A stretch of DNA of 64,000 nucleotides from Brenneria salicis ATCC 15712 = DSM 30166. Lineage in GTDB: Bacteria; Pseudomonadota; Gammaproteobacteria; Enterobacterales; Enterobacteriaceae. Of the stretch, positions 48,144-58,924 are shown piece after piece (within the stretch, counting starts at the first letter, position 1; every line of letters begins with the position of its first letter). The notes under the pieces were generated by a model. The model was not told the origin of the DNA. It saw nothing but the letters and a program-made list of their open reading frames with translations, and ran no database searches. The stretch spans positions 62,001 through 126,000 of the forward strand of contig NZ_QNRY01000002.1 of the NCBI RefSeq assembly GCF_003315515.1, written 5' to 3'. Both the position numbers and the translations under genes were made by a program.

Positions 48144-48998
48144 TTAAACCAACGCGCCATAAATCGTCAATAGCGCCACCACAACCACCAGTACCAGTGT
48201 TACTTTCTTCGATAGCGCCACAGCCGCCTTCGGTGTTGCCACCGGATCAATATGCGGCTCACGCGCCAGAGCGAACTGCGCCAGTTGCGTTAACACCCAA
48301 TATTGCGAATTGCGGGTATCGCACAGTGAGGAAAACCAGGCAGGCAAAGCTTTCTCACCGTGGCCTAACAACGCATACGCCGCGCCTGCCAAACGTACCG
48401 GGATCCAGTCAAGCCAGTGCAACAACGCATCGACGCCGGACTGCGCACGCGCCAACGGCGTATGATGACGCGCCAACCAGGTTTGTCTGGCGCGTAAAAA
48501 AGCATAACCCGCCAACGTGGCCGGGCCATAAGGCCCGGCCACCGTAAACCAGAACAGCGGCGCCAGATAGAAGCGGAAGTTAATCCATAACAACGCGTTC
48601 TGTAACTCCTTCAGACGTTCCGTCTCCCCCGTTCCTAGCGGCAATCCGTGGATTAAAGCCAACTCTGTCGCCAATTGCTGGCTGGCATCTTTTTCACCGC
48701 GCTGCGCCGACTGAAGATAACGGCGATAATGTTGGCGAACCTCACCCGCCCCGATACATATCATGCTGATGACAGTCCACAGCAATAGTAGAACAACACC
48801 AAATAGCACACCGTTTACCAGCCATAGCAATACCGCCACGCTCGCCATACAGCAAAGTGTCAGTAACAGAGTCTGAAATAACGAAGGCGAAGGCAAACGG
48901 CGAAACACCACTTCAAGGCGGTGATCAATCTGCCAATGTTCGCCCTGTTTGAACAGACGCTCCCACGCCAAAACCAGCAACAATGTAAACAGCGTCAT
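48144..48998 (-). CDS. ampE: AmpE, inner-membrane regulatory protein
   Basis: This 284-residue polytopic protein starts [23 protein letters not shown], with hydrophobic segments near 46-68, 69-85, 145-165 and at the C-terminus. It is encoded 4 bp after ampD, as in E. coli. AmpE has been linked to beta-lactam sensing and peptidoglycan recycling through ampDE, but its biochemical role is unclear. No ampC or ampR is in the window. Confidence 0.94.
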   Translation of the reverse strand: MTLFTLLLVLAWERLFKQGEHWQIDHRLEVVFRRLPSPSLFQTLLLTLCCMASVAVLLWLVNGVLFGVVLLLLWTVISMICIGAGEVRQHYRRYLQSAQRGEKDASQQLATELALIHGLPLGTGETERLKELQNALLWINFRFYLAPLFWFTVAGPYGPATLAGYAFLRARQTWLARHHTPLARAQSGVDALLHWLDWIPVRLAGAAYALLGHGEKALPAWFSSLCDTRNSQYWVLTQLAQFALAREPHIDPVATPKAAVALSKKVTLVLVVVVALLTIYGALV

Positions 48999-49002
48999 CG
49001 TT

Positions 49003-49569
49003 CTATACTCCCTCGTTCTCTTTCCTGCCTTCCTGAATCAGGCGATGGTAGTAATCCCAATCAAAAGCGGGGCCTGGATCGGTTTTACGCCCCGGAGCGA
49101 TATGGCTGTGGCCGGTGATCCTGGACGGTGTTATCGGGTAAGCGCTGACGAGTAGCCGGGTTATCGCCGCCAACTGGTGATATTGCTCAGTAGTAAAAGG
49201 TAGCGTATCCGTTCCTTCCAGTTCGATACCGATTGAAAAATCGTTACACCGCTCACGGCCTGCATAACAGGAAACCCCCGAATGCCACGCCCGCTGGTCA
49301 AAAGAAACATACTGAATCACCTCCCCATCCCGACGGATCAGACAGTGCGCCGACACACGCAAATGGGCGATATCAGCAAAATAAGGATGAGCGCACGGAT
49401 CGAGCGTAGCAGTAAATAACTGATCAATATAAGGTCCGCCGAATTCGCCCGGCGGCAGACTGATATTATGAATCACCAGCAAGGAAGGCGCTTCCGCCTG
49501 CGGGCGACAATCAAAATGAGGTGAAGGTATATGTTTTATTTGAGATAACCAGCCATTTTCCAAAAGCAT
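49003..49569 (-). CDS. ampD: 1,6-anhydro-N-acetylmuramyl-L-alanine amidase AmpD
   Basis: This cytosolic zinc amidase cleaves the peptide from anhydro-muropeptides during cell-wall recycling. The 188-residue product has zinc ligands at H34 (VIHNISLPP), H154 and D164 ([19 protein letters not shown]), at the same positions as Citrobacter AmpD, and catalytic K162. It precedes ampE in a two-gene operon. There is no signal peptide, which separates it from AmiD. Confidence 0.96.
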   Translation of the reverse strand: MLLENGWLSQIKHIPSPHFDCRPQAEAPSLLVIHNISLPPGEFGGPYIDQLFTATLDPCAHPYFADIAHLRVSAHCLIRRDGEVIQYVSFDQRAWHSGVSCYAGRERCNDFSIGIELEGTDTLPFTTEQYHQLAAITRLLVSAYPITPSRITGHSHIAPGRKTDPGPAFDWDYYHRLIQEGRKENEGV

Positions 49570-49996
49570 CGGCGCTAACCTCGCATTATGTCGTTTGCCG
49601 GGCGGAATAAGGTGCGGTAAGTGGGATCTGCGTTTAACAAAAATGCCGTTGCCAACAGCGTACCATGTTTCCCGACATCATACCTAACCATTTGGATACA
49701 AAAGGTTTTACTATTTCGCCGCCCGTTTTTCGATATTTCCCATCAATTAAAAGATAAAAAACCATTGAGATAACCATCACGGTCAATTCCGTTGTTCAGA
49801 AATTTACAGAGCCATATTTGTGATGCAGATCACAACACCATCGCAATATGGTGAATATATGAACTAGATTCCGTGCATAGCATCAATTTTTATTTAAAAT
49901 AATCGCGGGAATCCTCTCCTGTTTCTTTAGATATTACAAAAACTTATTTCACAACACTCAATGCCGCAGCGTTCCGCTAAACATAGGTTAACCGAC
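49570..49996. other. Divergent control region between ampD and tsx
   Basis: This 427-bp gap holds the ampD promoter and the tsx promoter region with a perfect CRP site. A longer in-frame extension of tsx to 49961 is not used. Confidence 0.5.
49819..49834. promoter_or_regulatory. CRP site upstream of tsx
   Basis: TGTGA-TGCAGA-TCACA is a perfect CRP half-site pair with the right spacing, 163 bp before the tsx start. CRP (with CytR) control of tsx is known in E. coli. No CytR site was pinned down. Confidence 0.8.
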
Positions 49997-50857
49997 ATGA
50001 AAAAAACGCTCACCGCTGGTGCTTTAATCGCTTTATCCTACAGTGGGCCAACGGTGGCCGACACCAATAAACCAGGATACCTTTCCGACTGGTGGCACCA
50101 GAGTGTCAATGTGGTGAGCAGCTACCACACCCGCTTTGGGCCGCAATTAAATAACACCACCTATCTGGAATATGAGGCGTTTGCCTGTAAAGATTGGTTC
50201 GATTTTTACGGTTATGTGGATATACCCAAATTTTTCGGTGGCAATACAGACAGCCGGGGCGTTTGGGACAAAGGCTCGCCGTTATTCGTCGAAATAGAAC
50301 CACGCTTTTCCATCGATAAGCTAACAGGAACCGACCTCAGTTTCGGCCCATTTAAAGAGTGGTATATCGCCAACAACATTATCTATGACCAGGGCCGCAA
50401 TAGCGACGCACGTCAAAGCACCTGGTACATGGGCATCGGTACCGATATTGATACCGGCACCGATCTCTCGCTCTCTCTGAACGGCTATGCCAAATATCAA
50501 TGGCAGAACTACGATGCCGGCAACGAAAACGAGTGGGATGGCTACCGCGTTAAAGTTAAATATTCTTACCCGTTAGGCAGTTTGTGGGGGGGTAATATGA
50601 CCTACATCAGTTTCACTAACTTTGACTTTGGATCAGACCTGCGCAATAAAGATGGCCGCTCCCGCACCAGCAACTCAATCGCTTCCAGCCATATTCTGGC
50701 CCTGGGTTATGATAACTGGCACTACTCTGTGGTCGCCCGTTATTTCCATAACGGCGGACAGTGGGCGGACGGAACCGAACTCAATTTCGGCCAAGATCCG
50801 TTTGAAGTGAAATCGACTGGCTGGGGCTACTACCTGGTCATAGGTTATAATTTCTAA
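49997..50857 (+). CDS. tsx: Nucleoside-specific outer-membrane channel Tsx
   Basis: This 286-residue, 12-stranded barrel channel for nucleosides has a signal peptide ([22 protein letters not shown]). The mature part tracks E. coli Tsx ([50 protein letters not shown]) and ends in aromatic GYNF. The ATG at 49997 gives the signal peptide directly; the frame extends 12 codons further up without similarity. Residue 42-43 reads FACKDW where E. coli has FAKKDW. It is not at this place in E. coli, where nadC follows ampD. Confidence 0.96.
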   Translation: MKKTLTAGALIALSYSGPTVADTNKPGYLSDWWHQSVNVVSSYHTRFGPQLNNTTYLEYEAFACKDWFDFYGYVDIPKFFGGNTDSRGVWDKGSPLFVEIEPRFSIDKLTGTDLSFGPFKEWYIANNIIYDQGRNSDARQSTWYMGIGTDIDTGTDLSLSLNGYAKYQWQNYDAGNENEWDGYRVKVKYSYPLGSLWGGNMTYISFTNFDFGSDLRNKDGRSRTSNSIASSHILALGYDNWHYSVVARYFHNGGQWADGTELNFGQDPFEVKSTGWGYYLVIGYNF

Positions 50858-50996
50858 ATTTTTCAACCAAATAAACACAACATCGGGGCGAAGCGTTGCA
50901 TAAGGAGGCTTCGTCCGGGCGCAATACAAGCGTTTTTCAGGTCACCTTCGCTCCCCGGTATTTTGCCATTAATCATCAAAACAAGTAACCAACTGA

Positions 50997-51968
<972 letters not shown>

Positions 51969-51978
51969 GTCCTCTTTG

Positions 51979-52017
51979 TATGGTGGGCAATCCCTGCCCA
52001 CCCCCCTTTGGGCCGCC
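51979..52017. repeat. Hairpin repeat, copy 1
   Basis: The unit TATGGTGGGCAATCCCTGCC continues CACC, a C run, CTTTGGGCCGCC. GGTGGGCA (51982-51989) and TGCCCACC (51995-52002) form an 8-bp stem with an ATCCC loop. It starts 10 bp after the nadC stop. Confidence 0.75.
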
Positions 52018-52053
52018 ACAACGTGGCGTTGAAAAATGCTCCAGACATTTTTT

Positions 52054-52091
52054 TATGGTGGGCAATCCCTGCCCACCCCCTTCGGGCCGCC
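52054..52091. repeat. Hairpin repeat, copy 2
   Basis: It is identical to copy 1 except near the CCCTTCGGG segment, lies 75 bp downstream in the same orientation and has the same 8-bp hairpin. It looks like a REP- or MITE-like interspersed element. Confidence 0.75.
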
Positions 52092-52292
52092 GCTTTCCGC
52101 TTGTCTCCGGCATCCATCAGGTTGCTGGTTGTTTCGCTTCACAAATTGCGTAACCGCTCGCAAAACTCATTTAATCAGCAGCAAACTCAAAAATCTTTTT
52201 CATAGCGTATTCCGGTTTGGAACCTACCTGGTCGCCAGCCTTGCTTCGGTTTTCTATCCTGTCGCCACAGACAATAAACAGGGAAATCCGAC

Positions 52293-52739
52293 ATGGAGAA
52301 ACAACGGGGATTTACGCTGGTTGAATTAATGATCGTTATTGCGATTGTCGCCATCCTGAGCGCCATTGGCGTTCCTGCTTACCAAGGCTATCTACACAAA
52401 GCCGCCATGACCGATATGCTGCAAACCATGACGTCCTATAAAACAGCTGTCGATTTATGTGGCCTGGAAAATGCTGCCTTTACCACCTGCAACTCAGGCA
52501 ATCAGAGCATTCCCGGCGGCATAACTTCACGCTATGTCAGTAACGTCGCCGTGAATCAAGGCATTATCACGTTGACCGGGCAATCAACATTGCAAGGACT
52601 GCGCGTTGTTCTGACGCCAACCTGGGATTCGGCGACCAGCACATCACGCTGGACAAAACGCTGTGCCATGGACAACAAGGCGGAAAGCTTACAATCCGCG
52701 TGTCAGGATGTTTTCCGCTTTGATAATACGGCGGAGTGA
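52293..52739 (+). CDS. ppdD: Type IV major prepilin PpdD (PilA-like)
   Basis: This 148-residue prepilin has a short leader MEKQRG and the processing site G6/F7 followed by FTLVELMIVIAIVAILSAIG, with the conserved E at mature position 5. Four cysteines in the mature part could form disulfides (e.g. DLCGLENAAFTTC and KRCAMD...SACQDVF). An AGGGAAA site precedes the ATG. It is first in a ppdD-hofB-hofC operon. The prepilin peptidase is not in the window. Confidence 0.95.
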   Translation: MEKQRGFTLVELMIVIAIVAILSAIGVPAYQGYLHKAAMTDMLQTMTSYKTAVDLCGLENAAFTTCNSGNQSIPGGITSRYVSNVAVNQGIITLTGQSTLQGLRVVLTPTWDSATSTSRWTKRCAMDNKAESLQSACQDVFRFDNTAE

Positions 52740-52741
52740 TC

Positions 52742-54184
52742 ATGACTGACACCGCGCATCTGATGGACGAATTACAACAACTGTGCCGTCGTTATCATGC
52801 CTTCTTCCTGGGGCTGGATGAACAGACTATCTCGGTTGCGGTCAACGCCTCGCCTTCTGCGGAAATGATCGCAGCACTGCGTTTTGCCGGCAACCGCAGA
52901 ATTTTAATCGAGCAGTGGCCGCAGGCAAAAATGGAGCGACAGCTTAACCCGACCAAAGCCATTGAGGAGCCTTCGGTAACCTATCCCACTCAACCGGATA
53001 GCCCCACCAGTGATGACGATCCGCCTGTCGTACAGTTTATTAATCAGACGTTGCGGCTGGCCATTCAACGTCGGGCTTCGGATATTCATTTTGAACCGTT
53101 GCTGACCGATTACCGCGTTCGGCTACGGATTGATGGCGTGTTACAGGAAATAGCCGCGCCGTCCACGGAACTGATCGCGCGGCTCACCGCACGGTTGAAA
53201 ATCATGGGTAAATTGAATATCGCCGAACGCCGTTTACCGCAAGATGGGCAATTCAGTCTGATACTGGATCAACAGGCCTATTCATTGCGCATTGCCACTC
53301 TCCCGGTACAACAGGGAGAGAAAGTGGTGTTGCGCATTTTACAAACTCATCAACAGGAATTGGAGCTCGAAAAACTGGGGATGTCCGAAAACGCGCTGGC
53401 GCAGTTTATCCAGACACTCAGCGCGCCTCAGGGAATGATTCTGGTCACCGGGCCAACCGGCAGTGGTAAAACCGTGACGCTTTACAGCGCTATCCGATGG
53501 CTGAATAACGTCAGCCGTAATATTTGCAGTGTTGAAGATCCCATTGAGATCCCCTTGTCCGGCATTAACCAGACGGCGGTCAATCCGAAAGCCGATCTGG
53601 ATTTCGGCCGGATATTGCGTGCCTTGCTGCGTCAGGATCCCGATGTGATCATGATTGGCGAAATCCGTGATGCCGAAACCGCAGAAATCGCAGTTAAAGC
53701 CGCGCAAACCGGACATCTGGTGATGTCCACGCTGCACACCAATTCGGCAATAGAAACACTGAGCCGATTGACCCATCTCGGCGTTCCTGGCTATCTGCTT
53801 GCCACCGCGCTGAAACTGGTCATTGCCCAACGGCTGGTACGCCGTTTATGTCCGCACTGTAAAACACAGGCCGAACCACTGCGTCACTTTCCTGACGAAA
53901 TCTGGCGCGGGCCCTTGAAGCATTGGCAGGCGCAAGGCTGTAGCCACTGTTTTTCCGGCTATTATGGCCGCGTCGCCATATACGAATTACTGGTTATAAC
54001 CGCCATGGTGCAACAAGCGTTGGTCAGCAACGTCGGTGACCGTCAGCTAACCGCACTCTCGCGTCATGCCGGCTTTCCCACACTGTTTACGACTGGATTA
54101 TCGCTGGTTGATGCGGGAATTACGTCAATAGCCGAAGTGTATCGTGTTGTCGGCGACGCCACTTCGCATGAGGCAGGAGTATGA
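52742..54184 (+). CDS. hofB: Type IV pilus assembly ATPase HofB (GspE/PilB family)
   Basis: This 480-residue hexameric ATPase drives pilus extension. It has the N-terminal recognition region, RASDIHFEPLLTDYRVRLRIDG, Walker A GPTGSGKT, Asp box VEDPIEIPL, Walker B DPDVIMIGEIRDAETAE, His box HTNSAIETLSRL and the zinc tetracysteine CPHC...CSHC. The ATG at 52742 has a GGAG site. It begins 2 bp after ppdD and overlaps hofC by 4 bp. Confidence 0.95.
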   Translation: MTDTAHLMDELQQLCRRYHAFFLGLDEQTISVAVNASPSAEMIAALRFAGNRRILIEQWPQAKMERQLNPTKAIEEPSVTYPTQPDSPTSDDDPPVVQFINQTLRLAIQRRASDIHFEPLLTDYRVRLRIDGVLQEIAAPSTELIARLTARLKIMGKLNIAERRLPQDGQFSLILDQQAYSLRIATLPVQQGEKVVLRILQTHQQELELEKLGMSENALAQFIQTLSAPQGMILVTGPTGSGKTVTLYSAIRWLNNVSRNICSVEDPIEIPLSGINQTAVNPKADLDFGRILRALLRQDPDVIMIGEIRDAETAEIAVKAAQTGHLVMSTLHTNSAIETLSRLTHLGVPGYLLATALKLVIAQRLVRRLCPHCKTQAEPLRHFPDEIWRGPLKHWQAQGCSHCFSGYYGRVAIYELLVITAMVQQALVSNVGDRQLTALSRHAGFPTLFTTGLSLVDAGITSIAEVYRVVGDATSHEAGV

Positions 54185-55389
54185 TGAAACTATTCCGCTT
54201 ATATCACTGGCAGGCGATTACGCCGGAAGGAGAACTCGCTCAGGGTGAAATAATGGGGCATTACCGCCATCAGGCTTATACCAGCCTTATCGCCCAGGGG
54301 TATCAGCCCTTGTCTCTCAAAACGGGACAATATTTATCATCACGTTATTGGAAAGGCGAGCATCTTGGTGAATTGATCAAACAACTGGCGACGTTATTAC
54401 AGGCGGGGCTGACGCTATTGGACGCCCTGAATTTGCTCGCAGAACAGCATGAGCGTCCCGGCTGGCGCTGTGTGCTTAAAGACATCACTGTCCAGATTGC
54501 ACAGGGAAAAGCACTATCCGAAACCCTCGCCGAATACCCGCATATCTTTCCCGTTGTCTACCGCGCCTTGATTGCCGTCGGCGAACTCACCGGGAAACTT
54601 GATGAGTGCTGCCTGCAACTGGCTCATCAACAGGAAAAACAGTGCCATCTGCAACGCAAGGTCATCAAAGCATTACGCTATCCTTGCTTCGTATTGATCA
54701 TCGCCTTGCTGGTCAGCATCCTAATGCTGACCGTGGTATTACCGGAGTTCGCCAACCTATATGCTTCATTCGATACCCCGCTTCCCTGGTTTACCCAGCA
54801 GTTGATCCACCTGGCAAGCTGGGCTACCAATAACGGTTTAGCCACGCTGCTGATGCTCTCGGTATTATGGCTGGTTTATGTCGGCATGCGACACAACAGG
54901 AGCGCATGGCAGGAAAGAGAGCAGGCTTGTTTACTCAAAATACCGGTGATATCGGACTTGATTCGCGGGAAATTCCTCAACCAGATATTCAATATACTGG
55001 CAATGACGCAATATGCAGGGCTGACCTTACCTGCCGGGCTGGATGCCGCCGCCACAATCCATCATCCCCTCTACCAATCAGCACTGCAACGAATACAAGC
55101 GCAGATTCATCAGGGCATCACCCTGCATCACGCGACACAGTCGTTCGTTACGCTGTTCCCCGCACCATGTCAGCAACTGATTCGAGTTGGTGAAGAGACT
55201 GGCGCATTAGATAGATTATTTACCCAGTTGGCGCAGTGGTATGAAAGAAAAATCGAACAACAGGCCGAAAATTTGACTCAGACGCTGGAGCCTGTATTGA
55301 TGATGGTGGTTGGCGGTATGGTCGGCGCAATCGTGGTAGGCATGTATCTGCCGATTTTTCAGCTTGGCAATGTGTTGGCTGGCGGTTGA
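54181..55389 (+). CDS. hofC: Type IV pilus inner-membrane platform protein HofC (GspF/PilC family)
   Basis: This 402-residue protein has two GspF repeats (LATLLQAGLTLLDALNLLAEQ ... and LAMTQYAGLTLPAGLDAAATI ...) and three membrane segments (near 170-190, 220-240 and 372-395). It couples the ATPase to pilin insertion. Two adjacent ATGs (54181 and 54184) are possible starts. An 11-bp inverted repeat (55372-55382 with 55391-55401) spans its stop codon. Confidence 0.94.
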   Translation: MMKLFRLYHWQAITPEGELAQGEIMGHYRHQAYTSLIAQGYQPLSLKTGQYLSSRYWKGEHLGELIKQLATLLQAGLTLLDALNLLAEQHERPGWRCVLKDITVQIAQGKALSETLAEYPHIFPVVYRALIAVGELTGKLDECCLQLAHQQEKQCHLQRKVIKALRYPCFVLIIALLVSILMLTVVLPEFANLYASFDTPLPWFTQQLIHLASWATNNGLATLLMLSVLWLVYVGMRHNRSAWQEREQACLLKIPVISDLIRGKFLNQIFNILAMTQYAGLTLPAGLDAAATIHHPLYQSALQRIQAQIHQGITLHHATQSFVTLFPAPCQQLIRVGEETGALDRLFTQLAQWYERKIEQQAENLTQTLEPVLMMVVGGMVGAIVVGMYLPIFQLGNVLAGG

Positions 55390-55401
55390 TCCAGCCAACA
55401 C
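55372..55401. terminator. Hairpin spanning the hofC stop
   Basis: GTGTTGGCTGG pairs perfectly with CCAGCCAACAC across an 8-base loop containing the stop codon. There is no T-tract, so its role in ending transcription between convergent hofC and guaC is uncertain. Confidence 0.45.
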
Positions 55402-55416
55402 TAACAGACGGCGCGG

Positions 55417-56460
55417 TCACTCGCCGTTAAAAACTCGGTTTTCCTGTTCAGCGACACGGATAAATGTCGTGCGTTTAGTCAATTCTTTCAAACGCGATGC
55501 GCCAACATAGGTGCAGGCTGAACGCAATCCCCCCAGGATATCGCGCACGGTATCATCCACCGGACCGCGCAACGGCAACTTAACGGTTTTACCTTCCGCA
55601 GCACGGTATTCGGCAACGCCCCCAATATGTCTTTCCATCGCTGAAGACGAACTCATGCCATAAAACAGCATCATTCTTTCGCCATTTTCCTCGACAATCG
55701 TGCCTTCGCATTCATCATGCCCGGCCAACATGCCGCCCAGCATGACAAAATCCGCCCCGCCGCCAAAGGCTTTGGCGACATCACCGGGAACGGAACAACC
55801 GCCGTCACTGACGATTTGTCCACCCAATCCATGTGCGGCGTCAGCACACTCAATCACCGCCGACAATTGCGGATAACCAACCCCGGTTTTGATCCTGGTG
55901 GTACAAACCGAGCCTGGTCCGATACCGACTTTCACAATATCCGCACCGGAAAGAAGTAGTTCCTCAACCATTTCGCCGGTCACGACATTACCGGCGCAAA
56001 TCACTTTATCGGGAAAAGCTTCACGCGCTTTTTGCAAAAAAGTGACAAAGTATTCGGAATACCCATTCGCAACATCAATACAGATAAACTTCAGTTCTGC
56101 CGATAATGCAACAATTTGCTTCAGTTTGGCGAAATCGGCGTCAGACGTCCCCGTCGATACCATGACATGACGCAATACCGCCGCCGATGAGCGTTGTACG
56201 AACTGCGACCATTGATCCAGCGAGTAATGTTTGTGAACCGCAGTCAACACATCAAAGGATGCCAGCGCCCCTGCCATGCGGAATGTGCCGACCGTATCCA
56301 TATTGGCAGCGATGATCGGCACCCCGGACCATGCGCCACCAGCATGGAGAAAGTTGAACTGACGCGCCAGTTCAACTTCAGAACGACTTTTGAGGGTAGA
56401 GCGTTTAGGGCGGATGAGAACGTCTTTAAAGCCCAACTTTAGATCTTCTTCGATACGCAT
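55417..56460 (-). CDS. guaC: GMP reductase
   Basis: This enzyme reduces GMP to IMP with NADPH, returning guanine nucleotides to the purine pool. It is 347 residues, equal to E. coli GuaC. The IMPDH/GMPR barrel has the catalytic cysteine in [39 protein letters not shown] and the mobile flap near [12 protein letters not shown]. It is convergent with hofC and divergent from coaE, as in E. coli. Confidence 0.97.
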   Translation of the reverse strand: MRIEEDLKLGFKDVLIRPKRSTLKSRSEVELARQFNFLHAGGAWSGVPIIAANMDTVGTFRMAGALASFDVLTAVHKHYSLDQWSQFVQRSSAAVLRHVMVSTGTSDADFAKLKQIVALSAELKFICIDVANGYSEYFVTFLQKAREAFPDKVICAGNVVTGEMVEELLLSGADIVKVGIGPGSVCTTRIKTGVGYPQLSAVIECADAAHGLGGQIVSDGGCSVPGDVAKAFGGGADFVMLGGMLAGHDECEGTIVEENGERMMLFYGMSSSSAMERHIGGVAEYRAAEGKTVKLPLRGPVDDTVRDILGGLRSACTYVGASRLKELTKRTTFIRVAEQENRVFNGE

Positions 56461-56647
56461 GGGATTCGAGTTCCTGGTTAGTGGCGGCGACGAGTAAAGC
56501 GGTTTTCAGTAACGATAAACCAAATGATTAATGCCATTCCCAGTGACGTTATCATACGCGCTAATATTCCTTCGGCAAGACTGCGATTTTGCGTTTATTT
56601 GGGATAAAATCGATGAAATTTACCTATTCATTTTCAGAATCGTTGCC

Positions 56648-57274
56648 ATGACATATATCGTAGCCCTGACAGGGGGAATCGGCAGCGGGAAAAGCACCGT
56701 CGCCAATGAGTTTGCGAAACTTGGGGTAACCATCATTGATGCGGATGTTATTGCGCGTCAGGTGGTCGAACCCGGCACACCCGTGCTGGACGCGATCAAA
56801 CACCGATTTGGCGATAACATCCTGAATGTTGATGGTTCTCTCAATCGCTCAACGCTACGCCAACGAATTTTCGCTTCACTGCAAGAAAAGCAGTGGCTGA
56901 ATAATCTGTTGCATCCCTTGATCCATGAGGAAACACAGCGACAATTTCAGACATTAACCGGATCGTATCTACTTTGGGTGGTACCATTGCTGGTAGAGAA
57001 CGGCTTGCAACAATACGCACAGCGTGTTCTGGTCGTGGACGTCAACCGGAATATCCAGCTTGAACGCACGCTGGCGCGAGATGGAACCAGTCTTCAACAA
57101 GCGGAAAACATACTGGCGGCGCAGGCGACCCAAGAGCAACGTCTGGCTTATGCCGATGATATTATTGATAATAATAGTAGTCAGAGCGAACTCGCTCCGC
57201 GCGTTGCCGAACTGCACCGCCATTACCTTAAGCTGGCTGCCGCTGCTACCAACAGGATGACCAAGAATGAGTGA
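56648..57274 (+). CDS. coaE: Dephospho-CoA kinase
   Basis: This enzyme catalyses the last step of coenzyme A synthesis. The 208-residue product has Walker [12 protein letters not shown] at residues 8-18, the lid and [10 protein letters not shown]. The frame is open to 56531, but only the ATG at 56648 gives the conserved N-terminus ([10 protein letters not shown]). It overlaps zapD by 8 bp. Confidence 0.96.
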   Translation: MTYIVALTGGIGSGKSTVANEFAKLGVTIIDADVIARQVVEPGTPVLDAIKHRFGDNILNVDGSLNRSTLRQRIFASLQEKQWLNNLLHPLIHEETQRQFQTLTGSYLLWVVPLLVENGLQQYAQRVLVVDVNRNIQLERTLARDGTSLQQAENILAAQATQEQRLAYADDIIDNNSSQSELAPRVAELHRHYLKLAAAATNRMTKNE

Positions 57275-58019
57275 TGTGTCCTCAACTATTTTGTTTGAAT
57301 ATCCGCTAAACGAAAAGACGCGGACCTGGTTACGCATCGAATCGTTGCTACAACAATTACACCAAAACCATGCTCTGACCGACATGGGAAGCGCCCTGAC
57401 ATTCTTTAATTCCATCTCCGATCTGCTGGACGTGTTGGAACGCGGCGATGTCCGTACTGAATTATTGAAAGAACTGGAACGTCAGCAGCAGAAATTACTG
57501 CAATGGAGTGATGTGCCAGGTGTCGATATGGACCGGATCCACACTTTACGCCGCCAGTTAAAAGATCAGTCTGCGGTACTGATGGCAGCGCCACGGATGG
57601 GGCAGATTCTGCGTGAAGACCGGCTGATCAGCATGGTTCGCCAGCGGCTAAATATTCCGGGGGGATGTTGCAGCTTTGACTTACCGACGCTGCATATCTG
57701 GCTTCATCAGCCACAAACGCAACGTGAACATCTGGTGTCAGGCTGGCTGGCCTCATTAGCGCCTCTGAAGCGTTCACTGGATATGATACTGGAACTGATT
57801 CGCCACTCCGGGACTTTCCGCCCACAAATCAGCCTGAACGGTTTTTTTCAGGATAACGCCTCCGATGCCGACCTGTTACGTTTACGTATCGAATTAGCGC
57901 TTCAGCTTTACCCGCAGATATCCGGTCATAAAACACGTTATGCAATCCGTTTTCTCTCTCTGGATAGTGAAAACGGTCAAATTCCCCCGCGTTTAACTTT
58001 TGATTTAGCTTGTTGCTAA
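57267..58019 (+). CDS. zapD: Cell division protein ZapD
   Basis: This 250-residue cytosolic protein crosslinks FtsZ filaments at the Z-ring. It is collinear with E. coli ZapD (YacF, 247 aa): starts near [25 protein letters not shown] and contains [16 protein letters not shown]. It sits between coaE and yacG, as in E. coli, with translational overlap to coaE. Confidence 0.95.
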   Translation: MSDVSSTILFEYPLNEKTRTWLRIESLLQQLHQNHALTDMGSALTFFNSISDLLDVLERGDVRTELLKELERQQQKLLQWSDVPGVDMDRIHTLRRQLKDQSAVLMAAPRMGQILREDRLISMVRQRLNIPGGCCSFDLPTLHIWLHQPQTQREHLVSGWLASLAPLKRSLDMILELIRHSGTFRPQISLNGFFQDNASDADLLRLRIELALQLYPQISGHKTRYAIRFLSLDSENGQIPPRLTFDLACC

Positions 58020-58088
58020 CGTTGCGCCAAAGAAAATGTCAGAATTGGCATCAATACATGAATAAGGGAATTTGTCAGGAGAAATTAG

Positions 58089-58277
58089 ATGGATAATGAG
58101 ATCACAACGGTACCATGCCCGACCTGCAAAAAGCCGGTAGAATGGACGGCACAGAACGTTTATCGGCCATTTTGCAGTAAACGCTGCCAGCTTATTGACC
58201 TTGGTGAATGGGCTGATGAAGAGAAACGCATCCCCAGCGATGATATCATTTCAGATAGTGAAGACCAGCAACACTAA
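58089..58277 (+). CDS. yacG: DNA gyrase inhibitor YacG
   Basis: This 62-residue zinc protein has four cysteines in [10 protein letters not shown] ... [18 protein letters not shown], and an acidic tail. E. coli YacG binds zinc and inhibits gyrase through GyrB. An AGGAGAA site precedes the ATG. It follows zapD by 69 bp. Confidence 0.95.
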   Translation: MDNEITTVPCPTCKKPVEWTAQNVYRPFCSKRCQLIDLGEWADEEKRIPSDDIISDSEDQQH

Positions 58278-58308
58278 GCCTGTCGCCCTGGTGGGGGAGT
58301 CTGGCCGA

Positions 58309-58342
58309 ATTCAGATACCGTAGCGAAAAAGCATCTGAATTT
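58309..58342. repeat. 9-bp inverted repeat between yacG and mutT
   Basis: AATTCAGAT (58309-58317) and ATCTGAATT (58334-58342) are separated by 16 bases in the space between convergent genes. It may contribute to termination. Confidence 0.5.
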
Positions 58343-58357
58343 GCCCGAGCGGAGCGG

Positions 58358-58750
58358 TCAGTTAGATTTCAACCAGCGGATCATTTCCGCATTCGCTGGC
58401 GGAAATTCGTCTTCCTTCAGTTCATCCACACTCACCCAGCGAGAGGCCTGTCCTTCGCGTCCATAGGGTTCCCCTTGCCAGCTTTCCACCAGGAAAAAGT
58501 GCAGAGTAATAATACGCTCCGAGGTAGCAAACGACTTTTCCCCCAGCGGCTTCGGGTTCGAGGCTTCAATCCCGGCCTCTTCACGCAGTTCGCGAACTAA
58601 CGCCTGCTCAGACGTTTCACCCTCTTCCACTTTTCCGCCGGGAAATTCCCACATGCCAGCCATGTGAACGCCATGTGGACGACGAGCAATAAAAAACCGT
58701 TGCTCCGCGTTACGAATGATCCCCACCGCAACCGATAACTGTTTTTGCAT
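58358..58750 (-). CDS. mutT: 8-oxo-dGTP diphosphatase MutT
   Basis: This enzyme hydrolyses 8-oxo-dGTP and prevents A:T to C:G transversions. The 130-residue product has a complete Nudix box GGKVEEGETSEQALVRELRE followed by EAGI. The ATG at 58750 (MQKQLSVAVGIIRN) fits the family; the frame extends six codons upstream. It is downstream of secA on the same strand across 174 bp. Confidence 0.95.
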   Translation of the reverse strand: MQKQLSVAVGIIRNAEQRFFIARRPHGVHMAGMWEFPGGKVEEGETSEQALVRELREEAGIEASNPKPLGEKSFATSERIITLHFFLVESWQGEPYGREGQASRWVSVDELKEDEFPPANAEMIRWLKSN

Positions 58751-58924
58751 CCTAATACTTCCTATCAAGCAAAAGGCGGTTATACCCGTTATTTTTCTGG
58801 TGCTGGCGCGTTAGCTGGTCAAACTCATTCCCGACGAATTTGTTACTTGGCCGCCGCCTTCCCGCCCCTTGAAATCTATTGAGTATATGACCGCCTTTTC
58901 ATTATGACCCTAATACAACTTCCG

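Larger units (their letters stand above)
51969..52292. other. nadC-ppdD gap with two interspersed repeat copies
   Basis: This 324-bp gap contains two near-identical ~38-bp repeats (51979-52017 and 52054-52091) and the promoter and leader of ppdD. No gene is supported. Confidence 0.6.
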
